DNA of 64,000 nucleotides from Legionella parisiensis (GTDB lineage: Bacteria > Pseudomonadota > Gammaproteobacteria > Legionellales > Legionellaceae), in NCBI RefSeq assembly GCF_001467945.1, contig NZ_LNYQ01000013.1, positions 1 to 64,000 on the forward strand, given 5' to 3'. Below the pieces are notes generated by a model that was given only the letters and a program-made list of their open reading frames with translations, searched no databases and was not told the DNA's origin. Both the position numbers and the translations under genes were made by a program. Below are positions 46,376-55,240 of this stretch, piece by piece. Position 1 is the stretch's first letter. The number at the start of each line of letters is the position of its first letter.

Positions 46376-46513
46376 ATGAACACTCTGAAAAAAATAGCAG
46401 TTGTAAGTATTTGTTTTGCAACACTTGGCTTACTAAGCTCCTGTGGCACAGTTCACGGTTTTGGAAAAGACGTATCCAACGTTGGCAAAGATATTCAAAG
46501 AGCATCACGATAA
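46376..46513 (+). CDS. Entericidin-like small lipoprotein
   Basis: A 45-aa product after a strong GAGAGGGG site: signal sequence NTLKKIAVVSICFATLGLL, lipobox LSSC, then GTVHGFGKDVSNVGKDIQRA. The C-(N/G)-TV-x-G-x-GKDV-x-x-x-G-x-x-I pattern is that of entericidins EcnA/EcnB, small membrane lipoproteins linked in enteric bacteria to stress-induced lysis. No second, antidote-type copy is seen beside it. The 270 nt upstream are A+T-rich and contain no other gene. Confidence 0.82.
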   Translation: MNTLKKIAVVSICFATLGLLSSCGTVHGFGKDVSNVGKDIQRASR

Positions 46514-46529
46514 TTTCTTCTTTTACTCC

Positions 46530-48083
46530 CTACAGCTGCTGCTGTGGGGGGATTAACCTCCAAGCGGCAATAGCTACATGAACTGTACGTGGGTGTGAAG
46601 CGACCATCGTGTTTTCATCTGAACACCAGGCAATGGGGCGAATATAAGCATCCTGCAAATTGTTCCGTTGAATCAATTCATTAGTAATTGAATCCAGTTC
46701 ATCAGTGGTATAGGGAATTTCAAATCCTAATACTTTAGCTGAATGATGTAAGCGTTTATTTTGCTCATGCAGCTTAAAGATTTTGCCATTATAGGCACGC
46801 TCACCTTCAACAACGGCACTGGCATAATACAATCCATGAGTCAAAATAGGAATCTGTACTTCGTCCCAAGGGATAAATTGTCCATCCATCCAAATCACCC
46901 CTTTATCTTCCTGTATAATGGATAGTTTCCCTTTAACTAATGCGATGATATCCTCATCGGTAATATCTTTTTGAGTAGTGCCCAATAGTTTTAATTTTTT
47001 AAACAATTCAACAAAGTGCTCATCATTGACCGATATGTTTAAAGCAGATAATTTATTACGAAACGCAGCGCGGCCAGAATGTTTACCCATGCTCAAAGTT
47101 GATTTGGAAAAACCCACCGATTCAGGTGACATAATCTCGTAGGTGTCTCGGCACTTCAGCATTCCATCCTGATGGATGCCTGACTCATGAGAAAATGCAT
47201 TGTCACCCACAATGGCTTTATTTTTTTGCACGCTAAAGCCACTGGCTTTTTCCACTAATTGAGAAATAGCAGCAATATGAGTAGAAATAACATTCAGGAT
47301 AAAAGGAAACTGGTCTTGTCTCGTTTTAATGGTCATCACAATTTCTTCTAAGGCTGCATTCCCCGCGCGCTCACCAATACCATTAATCGTACATTCAATC
47401 TGTCTTGCACCTGCGCTAATTGCTGCCAAAGAATTAGCAACTGCCAACCCCAAATCGTTATGACAATGTACCGATAAAATAGCCTCATCAATGTTAGGAA
47501 CTTTGTTTTTTAATATTCTAATTAAATGAGAATACTCATTCGGTGTGGTGTATCCTACCGTATCAGGAATATTAATTGTTCGAGCACCAGCATGAATTGC
47601 AATTTCAACTGCTCGTGCCAAAAAGTCGATTTCAGAACGTGTTGCATCCATCGCAGACCACTCAACATCATCGCATAAATTTCTTGCAAATCGTACAGAA
47701 GACTCTATCACTGTTAAAGCTTCATCGTGAGTCATTTTGAGTTGATGCTTCAAATGCAAGTCAGAAGTGGAAATGAAGGTATGTATTCTCGGTTTGACAG
47801 CGTCCTTAATGGCTTTAGCAGCTGTTTCGATGTCCGCTGTTTTTGCTCGTGCCAAACTCGATACCGTAGCATTTTTGATTCGTTTAGATATCTGCTTAAT
47901 ACATTGAAAATCACCCTTCGAGGCATAAGCAAAACCTGCTTCAATGACATCAACGCCCATATCATCAAGGGCGCTGGCAATTTCAATTTTCTGCTTTACT
48001 GTCATGGTAGCTCCAGGAGCTTGTTCGCCATCTCTTAAGGTGGTGTCCAGAATAATGATTCTGTCGGTTACATCTGAATTCAT
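46530..48083 (-). CDS. leuA: 2-isopropylmalate synthase lacking its regulatory domain, fused to the N-terminal domain of a branched-chain aminotransferase
   Basis: Residues 1-390 are a LeuA catalytic region: LDTTLRDGEQAPGA, HCHNDLGLAVANS, INGIGERAGNAALEE and SHESGIHQDG, with the following subdomains. The C-terminal leucine-binding dimer domain is absent. Instead residues about 400-510 match the small domain of IlvE-type aminotransferases: IWMDGQFIPWDEVQIPILTH, VVEGERAY, FKLHEQNKRLHHSAK, NLQDAYIRPIA. The large domain with the PLP-binding Lys is missing; the chain ends in IPPQQQL encoded by a hairpin-like sequence. No frameshifted remainder is visible downstream. It should still condense acetyl-CoA with 2-ketoisovalerate, probably without leucine feedback; transaminase activity is not expected. 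Confidence 0.85.
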   Translation of the reverse strand: MNSDVTDRIIILDTTLRDGEQAPGATMTVKQKIEIASALDDMGVDVIEAGFAYASKGDFQCIKQISKRIKNATVSSLARAKTADIETAAKAIKDAVKPRIHTFISTSDLHLKHQLKMTHDEALTVIESSVRFARNLCDDVEWSAMDATRSEIDFLARAVEIAIHAGARTINIPDTVGYTTPNEYSHLIRILKNKVPNIDEAILSVHCHNDLGLAVANSLAAISAGARQIECTINGIGERAGNAALEEIVMTIKTRQDQFPFILNVISTHIAAISQLVEKASGFSVQKNKAIVGDNAFSHESGIHQDGMLKCRDTYEIMSPESVGFSKSTLSMGKHSGRAAFRNKLSALNISVNDEHFVELFKKLKLLGTTQKDITDEDIIALVKGKLSIIQEDKGVIWMDGQFIPWDEVQIPILTHGLYYASAVVEGERAYNGKIFKLHEQNKRLHHSAKVLGFEIPYTTDELDSITNELIQRNNLQDAYIRPIAWCSDENTMVASHPRTVHVAIAAWRLIPPQQQL

Positions 48084-48133
48084 TTTAATTTCTCCGAAGA
48101 AACTAATTAATAATATTTCTCAGTGTTTAATTC

Positions 48134-48162
48134 AGCATACCTAAGCACAAAAAAGAGTTCAA
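48134..48162 (-). promoter_or_regulatory. Promoter of the leuA-like chimera
   Basis: On the minus strand TTGAAC (48157-48162), a 17-nt spacer and TATGCT (48134-48139), each 4 of 6 consensus matches. The predicted start near 48127 gives a 44-nt leader. The gene could also be read through from the four-gene operon 125 nt upstream. Confidence 0.5.
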
Positions 48163-48208
48163 AAAAACCTAATGAATTTGCCATGGTGGCTTAATGTTGG
48201 TGTCCAGT

Positions 48209-49477
48209 TTATCGAGCAAAGAGCAGTGCCTGGATTCTTCGATTTTTTGCTCCCAACTCTTTTTTTATAAAAGGTTGCCATTGCCATGAGGGGATATCGT
48301 AATTTTGTGAGTGAAATAGCTCGTTTAGATGGGCAATTAATGCTTCTTTTTCTAATAAATCAGGAAGGGTTTGGATCGTAAATTGATTTAAGGCATGTTG
48401 CTGGATAGTGTAATCCTCGAATTCTAAAGAAAAGGAGGCCATTTTCTGACGAATGAGATCGGCAAAGAGAGGTAGCACTTTATTATCTTTGGTCGCATAA
48501 CAAATATCACCTACACGACCTTCAATTCCTGCCAGCTGAGTAAAAACGCCATTTGATTTTTCTTCAATTAAGACATCATCTAAACGATAACGGATGATTG
48601 GTTGTGTTGTACGCAGTAGATCAGTGATTATAGGAACAAATCGCTTTTGATCCAGCCATTCTTTTTCAATAATTAAATATTCTTCATTCATTAATAAATG
48701 ATTACTTTCTTTATCATTGATGGCTAAAAAACCTTCAGTGCATTGATAGACTTGTGCTACCTGACATTGAAAGATGTTGCTGATAATACGTTCATCGCGT
48801 TTTTCTAAAACTTCGGCAACAGCAAATATTTTTTCAGGGGTAATTGATAAACGGTGTTTTTCTTTGGCTAAAGCCAGTAGTACAGAAGCTGGTGCTGATA
48901 TAATAGTAGGTTGTATTTCATTTAAACGATCAATATGGGTTTCAAAATGTTTGAGTAAATCAAAAAAATGAAATTGAATTTTTTTTCTTTTACTCAATGT
49001 TGTATAGAGTTTGCTATTCGCTCTGAGAAAAAAGGCAATGCGTTCTTTTCTCTTGAGTCCTTTGGGTAACGCTTTAGCCAGTAAAATGCCAGCCCAGGCA
49101 TCACGTTCTTTTTGACTGGCAAGAAATAAACCTCGACTTCCAGATGTTCCAGAGGAAAGTCCAACTGCGATACCTTTGATTAAAGCAGAAAAATCACGTG
49201 TACTTTCAGCGTTTAAAGCCAGTTGCAATGCATGGTCTTTTTTTATTTGTACGGTATTTATCTCATCAAAATGATGCATCATTATTTTTTTGTTAATAAT
49301 TGGCCATTCATTGAGAGGTTTATGCAAATAGGGTTGATAAAAAGGGGATTTGTATAATGTCGTTTTCACGAGCTTTTTGAATCTTTTTTCCTGATAAGCA
49401 GTTAATTGCTCCCTTGATTTGAAACGTTTCTTAAGAAAATGGGTCCTAAAGTAGTAATAAAGCAGCCTAAGCATCAT
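48209..49477 (-). CDS. F390-synthetase/PaaK-like adenylate-forming enzyme
   Basis: An ANL-superfamily adenylating enzyme of the PaaK (phenylacetate-CoA ligase)/coenzyme F390 synthetase-related group. The ATP-binding motif is GLSSGTSGSRGLFL near residue 110; YQCTEG and IIRYRLDDVL are the later nucleotide-binding motifs. The 422-aa length is shorter than acyl-CoA synthetases but right for this group. It should activate a carboxylic acid as acyl-AMP. It is the last gene of a four-gene operon and overlaps the hydrolase by 11 nt. In the OleABCD pathway a different ANL enzyme (OleC) closes a beta-lactone; this gene may take a similar place. Confidence 0.78.
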   Translation of the reverse strand: MMLRLLYYYFRTHFLKKRFKSREQLTAYQEKRFKKLVKTTLYKSPFYQPYLHKPLNEWPIINKKIMMHHFDEINTVQIKKDHALQLALNAESTRDFSALIKGIAVGLSSGTSGSRGLFLASQKERDAWAGILLAKALPKGLKRKERIAFFLRANSKLYTTLSKRKKIQFHFFDLLKHFETHIDRLNEIQPTIISAPASVLLALAKEKHRLSITPEKIFAVAEVLEKRDERIISNIFQCQVAQVYQCTEGFLAINDKESNHLLMNEEYLIIEKEWLDQKRFVPIITDLLRTTQPIIRYRLDDVLIEEKSNGVFTQLAGIEGRVGDICYATKDNKVLPLFADLIRQKMASFSLEFEDYTIQQHALNQFTIQTLPDLLEKEALIAHLNELFHSQNYDIPSWQWQPFIKKELGAKNRRIQALLFAR

Positions 49478-50294
49478 TGTTGTCTCTCAAAAGACGAGCT
49501 CGTATATGTTGGCAATGAGCGGGAATAATATCAATTTCTTTATTATTTTTAAAAAGTTGATGCAATTTCTTGATTGTTTGCTGATAAGCCTCTTTATTAT
49601 CGTGGATCAAATAAGTGAGATTACTTGGAAAAATGAATTCCTTAAAAGTTTCCTGGTGCCAGCAACTGTCTGCAACCAAAAAGGTTTCTTGGACTGCTTT
49701 AAAATACAAACCAATTTGTCCTTTAGCATGACCTGGCAAAGGAATGGCAATAAGTTGTTCATCACCAAAAAGATCAAATCCGCTAGTGAAGGGTGATAGA
49801 TTTGATTTCAGCGCCACTTCATTTTTTAACACAACCAAACGTTCATAAAAGTCTTTCGGTAGTAGTCCGGGTAAAAATCCCTGTATCAATGTTTTTAGTC
49901 CTTTTTTTTGACGGATATTGTTTATGGCATCAGGATGACAGAAAAATTGGGCATTAGGGAAATCTTTTAAACCACCGATGTGATCCGCATGAAAATGCGA
50001 AATCACAATTGCTTTAATCTCCGAGGATTGGATATCGTTCTCTTCTAGTTGTTCTTTAAGCGATTTTTTTAACACCATGGGTGTTAAATGTCGGTAAATG
50101 GAAAAAGGGAATTTTTGCGTTAACTCCTTGAAGCGGCTGCTATAGCCTGTATCAAAGAGAATATAACCTTGAAGTGGGTGTTTGATTAACGCACAGATTG
50201 CAGGGTATTCACATTGCTTCCAACGACCGCTTTTTAAAGTCATTCGCTCACAATGTGTGCAATATCCCGCTTCAAATAATCGATACTTTATCAT
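49467..50294 (-). CDS. Metallo-beta-lactamase-fold hydrolase, lactonase-like
   Basis: The metal-binding motif SHFHADHIGG, a later LPGHAKGQIG and VADSCWHQ give the ligand set of AHL-lactonase/glyoxalase II-like enzymes. Cysteines near the N-terminus (AGYCTHCERM) are an extra feature. ATG 50294 overlaps the preceding stop (ATGA) and gives 275 aa; the open frame continues to 50405 inside the reductase gene but without a start of similar quality. It could hydrolyse an ester, thioester or lactone made by its neighbours. Confidence 0.82.
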   Translation of the reverse strand: MIKYRLFEAGYCTHCERMTLKSGRWKQCEYPAICALIKHPLQGYILFDTGYSSRFKELTQKFPFSIYRHLTPMVLKKSLKEQLEENDIQSSEIKAIVISHFHADHIGGLKDFPNAQFFCHPDAINNIRQKKGLKTLIQGFLPGLLPKDFYERLVVLKNEVALKSNLSPFTSGFDLFGDEQLIAIPLPGHAKGQIGLYFKAVQETFLVADSCWHQETFKEFIFPSNLTYLIHDNKEAYQQTIKKLHQLFKNNKEIDIIPAHCQHIRARLLRDNNDA

Positions 50295-51274
50295 GATCTT
50301 CGATACCACTCGGCAAAACCTTCTATTCCTTGATTTATATTGATTTGCGGTTGATAACCTAAATCTTTTTTCGCTGCTTCGATATTTAAGGTTTGTCCCA
50401 TACATAAAACAGCAGCACTGTAGCGTGTTAAACGTGGTTCTTTATGTATAAATGGAAAATTATAGAGTTTTTCCACGCACCCAGCATATATTTTTGCAAT
50501 TGAATAGGGGATAAATTGGGGTATCAATGGTTTTTGTAAGGCACTAAACAGTTTCGAAATAATGGCCATTAAAGTCTGTGGCTCGTCATTAGTGATATTG
50601 TACTTTTTGCCGCAAAATCGTTGATCTGCGTGTGCCGCCAAAAGTAAACTTTCTACTACATTTTCGACGTAGGTAATATCGATTATGTTTTCCCCATTAC
50701 CAATGATAGGCAGGATACCGTTTTTTTCATTTTGGAGTATACGCGGGAAAATGGCGCGATCGTAAGGGCCGAAAATAGCACGCGGGCGTAAGGTAATCAC
50801 ATCCATATTTTTTTCCTGATAGGCCTTATCCACCAGAGATTCCGCGAGTAATTTGGTTTTTATATAATAGTTGGCTGGTTTTGAGGGTAATGCTGCATCC
50901 TCCTTAATATTATGTTGTTCGGTGAAATTAAAATAAATACTTGGTGATGAAACATGAACTAGTCGGGTATTGGGGAGCGTTGCTTCAATGACATGCTGGG
51001 TGCCTAGAACATTAGATTTATAAAAATCTTTATATCGTCCCCACGGGCTAGAAAGAGCGGCACAGTGAAAAATGGTTTGGGCATCCCGAGTTACTTTTTT
51101 TAATTTCTCTTTATCAAGCAAGTCTATGGCTATAAATCGTGCGCCAGATTGGGAAATGATTTTACCAAGCTGTTCATTGCGCCCTAAAGCAATTACCTCA
51201 TAACCGTTTGTGACCAATCGCTGAGTTAAATTGAGTCCAAGACAACCTGTTGCTCCGGTAACAACGCAGACCAT
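50291..51274 (-). CDS. NAD(P)-dependent reductase/epimerase of the OleD/3-beta-HSD type
   Basis: An extended SDR: nucleotide motif VTGATGCLGLNL at the N-terminus, VHVSSPSIYFN around the catalytic Ser, and YYIKTK with the Y-x3-K pair. LRPRAIFGPYD and DITYVENVVES follow. The SSPS variant and overall pattern are those of OleD, which reduces 2-alkyl-3-keto acids, and of 3-beta-hydroxysteroid dehydrogenase-like enzymes. It starts 1 nt after the FabH-like gene. Confidence 0.8.
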   Translation of the reverse strand: MVCVVTGATGCLGLNLTQRLVTNGYEVIALGRNEQLGKIISQSGARFIAIDLLDKEKLKKVTRDAQTIFHCAALSSPWGRYKDFYKSNVLGTQHVIEATLPNTRLVHVSSPSIYFNFTEQHNIKEDAALPSKPANYYIKTKLLAESLVDKAYQEKNMDVITLRPRAIFGPYDRAIFPRILQNEKNGILPIIGNGENIIDITYVENVVESLLLAAHADQRFCGKKYNITNDEPQTLMAIISKLFSALQKPLIPQFIPYSIAKIYAGCVEKLYNFPFIHKEPRLTRYSAAVLCMGQTLNIEAAKKDLGYQPQININQGIEGFAEWYRRS

Positions 51275-51275
51275 A

Positions 51276-52259
51276 TTAAAACTCCAAAATCAAACCACCA
51301 GCGGCTAAACCAGCACCTGTGCCCATTAACAGCACTAATTGTCCGCGATGCAATTGTTTGCTGTCAACTAAAGTGCATAATGCTGTAGGAATGGAAGCTG
51401 CAATTTGATTTCCATGATAGGGATAAATTGAAACGAATTTTTCAGGTGGAATATTCAATCTTTTTTGCACATGATGCATCGCGAGCAAACTTGCTTGATG
51501 GGGGACAAACCAATCAATGTCATTCATGGAGAGATTGGCTTTGTCTAAAAGATTTTCCATGAGGCTATCTAATAATTTAGAGGCGAGTTTGAATACTTTT
51601 TTACCTTCCATATAAAATAGGCTTTTTTCTATGCTCGATAACGGATTTTTTGTCAAACGAGTACCTCCGGCTTCAATTTGGCAGAAAGAAGAACCAATAC
51701 TGTGCGTCTCATGATGTGACGATAAAATTCGATTTGTTCCATCGCTTTTTTCAAGGATACACGCTGCAGCTCCATCGCCAAAAATGGTGCACGTTTCCAT
51801 ATCTTGCCAATTTAATCCTGCTGAAGCAATGTCACTGGAAACAATAAGAACTCGTTTATATCGTTCTCCATCGACTAAATACGAAGCAATGTCTAAGGCA
51901 CTAATAAAACTTAAACACGTACTGTTGACGTCAAAACAAGCTGTTCCTGATTGCTCCATGCCCAATTGTTTTTGAATTAATGCTGAAGTACAGGGAATAG
52001 CTTGTTCCCCTACGCCACAAGCACTGATGATGGCATCAATTTCCGCTAATTGAATATTTGCTTGCCTTACTGCAACCAGCGCTGCCTGTGCGCCCATATA
52101 AGAAGTTGTTTCATCTGGGGATGCAAAGTGGCGTGAAATTAATCCAGATTTTTTCTGTACACTTCCTGTAGGTAAATTAAGTTGAAAATCCAGTTCTGTA
52201 GAAAGGACTTTGTTTCTGGGTAAATAACATCCCATTCCTGTGATTTTTACAGCAGGCAT
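51276..52259 (-). CDS. FabH/OleA-like condensing enzyme (KAS III family)
   Basis: A thiolase-fold KAS III protein of 327 aa with the full Cys-His-Asn triad: Cys115 in VNSTCLSF, His254 in FVPHQAS and Asn284 in YHGNQIAASIP. FDVNSTCLSF and IFGDGAAACIL are family motifs. It probably condenses an acyl-CoA starter with malonyl-ACP (FabH) or a second acyl-CoA (OleA); sequence inspection cannot separate these. It is the first gene of the operon with the OleD-like reductase. It is not next to other general fatty acid genes, which argues for a special pathway. Confidence 0.82.
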   Translation of the reverse strand: MPAVKITGMGCYLPRNKVLSTELDFQLNLPTGSVQKKSGLISRHFASPDETTSYMGAQAALVAVRQANIQLAEIDAIISACGVGEQAIPCTSALIQKQLGMEQSGTACFDVNSTCLSFISALDIASYLVDGERYKRVLIVSSDIASAGLNWQDMETCTIFGDGAAACILEKSDGTNRILSSHHETHSIGSSFCQIEAGGTRLTKNPLSSIEKSLFYMEGKKVFKLASKLLDSLMENLLDKANLSMNDIDWFVPHQASLLAMHHVQKRLNIPPEKFVSIYPYHGNQIAASIPTALCTLVDSKQLHRGQLVLLMGTGAGLAAGGLILEF

Positions 52260-52325
52260 AATTCATTTCCTCTATTGGCTTCAATGAATCTATGAGAGAG
52301 GTCATAAACACGCAGAATATCGTCA

Positions 52326-52354
52326 ATTATACTTTATGATTATTTGTTGTTCAA
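52326..52354 (-). promoter_or_regulatory. Promoter of the FabH/OleD-like operon
   Basis: On the minus strand TTGAAC (52349-52354), a 17-nt spacer and a perfect TATAAT (52326-52331). The predicted start near 52319 gives a leader of about 60 nt before the FabH-like ATG. It is divergent from the second efflux operon. Confidence 0.7.
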
Positions 52355-52477
52355 TGGTGTTGAGCTAAAAATGCATTCAATAAAATGACAATTCAGTTTC
52401 AGGAAAACTGTCAACCCATTCTGATCCATGATAAATTAATGATTATTCATGAGATGATTTGCAAAGGATTGTAGTTA

Positions 52478-53965
52478 GTGTTTGATTTGAGACAGCATCT
52501 AAAAGTTTTTATCCTCATGTCGCTAAGCACGGTGCTGCAAACTTCGTGTATGGTTGGACCTGATTTTCATTCACCCAATCCACCTAAGGTCAAAAAATAT
52601 ACTGAAAAACCGCTACCGGAAAAAACCGTAAGCACTCCTGGAGCAGGTGGTCAAGCACAAGCTTTTATTACTAATAAAGATATTCCTTTATTGTGGTGGG
52701 AGCTTTATCACTCACCGGAATTGAATCAACTCATTCGCATGGGTTTAACCAATAGCCCCAATTTAGCTGCGGCTTCAGCCGCTTTACGTCAAGCTCAGGA
52801 AAACCTCAAAGTTCAAATTGGCAATTCCATGTGGCCAGCAATCGATGCAAGTCAGATGATGCAAAGACAGCGTTATTCTGGGGTACAAATTGGTTTGCCA
52901 AATGAGAGTTTGACATTTAATCTCGTTTATACTTCGTTTAATTTATCCTACACATTAGATGTTTTCGGGGGAGCACGACGGCAAATTGAAGCATTAAAAG
53001 CCCAGGTTGATTATCAGAACTTTCAAGTAATTGCTGCTTATTTGACCTTGACTTCTAATATTGTTACTACATCAGTAGCAATTGCGTCATTTCAGGCACA
53101 AATTGATGCGACTATTGATTTAATCAAGGCACAACAAGGACTTCTTGATATTTTAAACAAACAATATCGGTTGGGAGGTGTTTCCCAAGAGAATGTACTG
53201 ACCCAACAGACCTTACTTGAGCAAACCAAAGCGACTTTGCCGCCACTTCAAAAAAGCTTATCTCAGGCTAAACACGCTTTATCGACGCTTGTAGGAGTTT
53301 TTCCGGAAGCCCCTTTACCTATTATTAGATTGGATCGCTTAAAATTACCCCGCGAGCTGCCGGTGAGTTTGCCCTCAAATCTTGTGCGCCAACGCCCTGA
53401 TGTGCGTGCGTCAGAAGCCTTGCTTCATCAAGCATGTGCTCAAATTGGGGTAGCAACAGCGAATTTATTCCCGCAATTTACCATTACTGCCAATGAGGGA
53501 TGGCTTAATACGTCCTTTGCAAACCTGTTCACCAAAAAAAATGAGGTTTGGGCTTTAACCGGGCAAGTAGTTCAGCCCTTGTTCCATGGTGGGGCCTTAA
53601 TGGCACAACGACGTGCTGCAATGGCAGCGTATCAACAGACTGCTGCACAGTACAGACAAACCGTATTACAAGCTTTTCAAAGCGTAGCAGATGTTTTAAG
53701 AGGATTAGAAGTAGATGCACGAACATTGCAAGCACAAATAAAAGCAGAAAATGCAGCGCGGGATGCTTTAAATCTTACATTAAAACAATATCGTCTAGGT
53801 GGGGTAAGTTACATCAATTTATTAAACGCGCAACAGCAGTACCAACAGACGCGACTTAGTCGTATCCAAGCTCAAGCTCTGCGTTACAGCGATACGGCTG
53901 CATTATTCCAGGCCTTAGGTGGGGGCTGGTGGCATAAACCCTGGTGTGTCAAAGAGTGTCTATGA
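52478..53965 (+). CDS. Outer membrane efflux lipoprotein (NodT/TolC family, system 2)
   Basis: GTG start; the signal peptide LKVFILMSLSTVLQTSC ends at lipobox Cys24, followed by MVGPDFHSPNPP. Two OEP repeats with LVRQRPDVRASEALLHQACAQIG at about residue 305. It is the first gene of a pump operon in the order channel-adaptor-pump, the reverse of system 1. Transcription is divergent from the FabH-like operon. Confidence 0.9.
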   Translation: MFDLRQHLKVFILMSLSTVLQTSCMVGPDFHSPNPPKVKKYTEKPLPEKTVSTPGAGGQAQAFITNKDIPLLWWELYHSPELNQLIRMGLTNSPNLAAASAALRQAQENLKVQIGNSMWPAIDASQMMQRQRYSGVQIGLPNESLTFNLVYTSFNLSYTLDVFGGARRQIEALKAQVDYQNFQVIAAYLTLTSNIVTTSVAIASFQAQIDATIDLIKAQQGLLDILNKQYRLGGVSQENVLTQQTLLEQTKATLPPLQKSLSQAKHALSTLVGVFPEAPLPIIRLDRLKLPRELPVSLPSNLVRQRPDVRASEALLHQACAQIGVATANLFPQFTITANEGWLNTSFANLFTKKNEVWALTGQVVQPLFHGGALMAQRRAAMAAYQQTAAQYRQTVLQAFQSVADVLRGLEVDARTLQAQIKAENAARDALNLTLKQYRLGGVSYINLLNAQQQYQQTRLSRIQAQALRYSDTAALFQALGGGWWHKPWCVKECL

Positions 53966-55113
53966 TGAAAGAAATTTTTTTGAAAAAACAGATGATTGTT
54001 ATGTTAATTGTCGTGGGGATTCTTTTCGGTCTGATTTTTGGTTGGAAAGCTTTTACTAACTATATGAGAAATCAATTTTTCCTCAAATCGCAGTCACCTG
54101 CAGTGACGGTATCCACGATGAAAGTAGAAGCTTCATTATGGCAACCATCTTTAAAAGCAGTGGGTAGTATGCGTACACGCCTTGGTGTGAATGTAACTAC
54201 AGAGCTTGCGGGTATGGTAAAGACAATCTACTTTACGCCCGGCGCAACAGTTAAAAAGGGTGCTCTTTTGGTGCAATTAAATGCAGGAACCGAACTTGGA
54301 TTGTTGCATTCATTACAAGCTCAGGTCGAACTGGCAAAAATTACCTATAAACGTAATAAGGCACAATTTGCTGTGCATGCAGTAAGTAAACAAACGGTAG
54401 ATACTGATGAATGGAACCTCAAAAATTTACAAGCCCAAGTTGCAGAGCAAGCTGCAACTGCGCAAAAAAAGACAATCCGTGCTCCTTTTGCGGGTCAATT
54501 AGGTATCAATAGAATTAATCCAGGGCAGTATCTTAATGTGGGGGATACGGTTACTACATTACAGGCATTGGATCCCATTTATGTTGATTTTTATTTACCC
54601 CAGCAAGATTTAGGAGAGTTAGAGCTTGGACAAACGGTAAAGCTCACTACTAATACGTTTCCCGACAAGTTTTTTCAAGGGAAAATCACCACCATTGAAC
54701 CTATTGTTGATAGTGCTACTCGCAACGTGTTGGTAGAGGCGACTATCCCTAATCCTGATTTTCAACTGAAGTCAGGTATGTTTACTCGAGTTGAAGTTGC
54801 TGCTGGTATGAAAAAAAGCTATCTGACTTTACCTCAATCAGCGATTAGTTTTAATCCATATGGAGATATTGTCTATCTGGTTCAAGAAAGCAAACAAAAA
54901 GACAGTACTAATCAACCAATTCTTACAGTCAAACAGGTATTTGTAACCGTTGGCGATACACGAGGGGATCAAATTGCTATTTTAAAGGGACTGTGTGCAG
55001 GAGATATTGTGGTTACTAGTGGTCAATTGAAACTTAAAAACGGCAGCCGAGTCATAATAAACAATAAAATACAACCAAGTGATGAGGCATCACCCAAGGT
55101 AGTGGAGCAATAA
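53962..55113 (+). CDS. RND periplasmic adaptor (MexE/AcrA-like, system 2)
   Basis: The ATG at 53962 overlaps the channel stop (ATGATG/TGA); an upstream GTG at 53944 is possible. The 383-aa product has a membrane anchor (MIVMLIVVGILFGLIFGWKAF) near residues 10-30, the first lipoyl half ELAGMVKTIYFTPGATVKKG, a helical hairpin, KKTIRAPFAGQLGINRINPG and the barrel domain. Confidence 0.9.
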   Translation: MMKEIFLKKQMIVMLIVVGILFGLIFGWKAFTNYMRNQFFLKSQSPAVTVSTMKVEASLWQPSLKAVGSMRTRLGVNVTTELAGMVKTIYFTPGATVKKGALLVQLNAGTELGLLHSLQAQVELAKITYKRNKAQFAVHAVSKQTVDTDEWNLKNLQAQVAEQAATAQKKTIRAPFAGQLGINRINPGQYLNVGDTVTTLQALDPIYVDFYLPQQDLGELELGQTVKLTTNTFPDKFFQGKITTIEPIVDSATRNVLVEATIPNPDFQLKSGMFTRVEVAAGMKKSYLTLPQSAISFNPYGDIVYLVQESKQKDSTNQPILTVKQVFVTVGDTRGDQIAILKGLCAGDIVVTSGQLKLKNGSRVIINNKIQPSDEASPKVVEQ

Positions 55114-55240
55114 TAGCACAACGAGGTAGTAATCAGAAAAGAACTCAGGGACACCCAAAGCATCGTTCTGGAGGTCACGCGCCAAGTGCGGTCTGGGTAA
55201 ATAAGTTGTTTGTGTTGAGCATAATCTAAGGATTGTAAGA

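Noticed and set aside
50294..50405. N-terminal extension of the lactonase-like hydrolase
   Set aside because: The extra 37 residues are Arg/Ser/Tyr-rich, lie inside the reductase gene and precede the family's normal N-terminus; the ATGA-overlapping start is better.
48209..52259. Reading the FabH-like gene as the general FabH of fatty acid synthesis
   Set aside because: General fabH normally sits with plsX-fabD-fabG-acpP; here its partners are an OleD-like reductase, a metallohydrolase and an adenylating enzyme.
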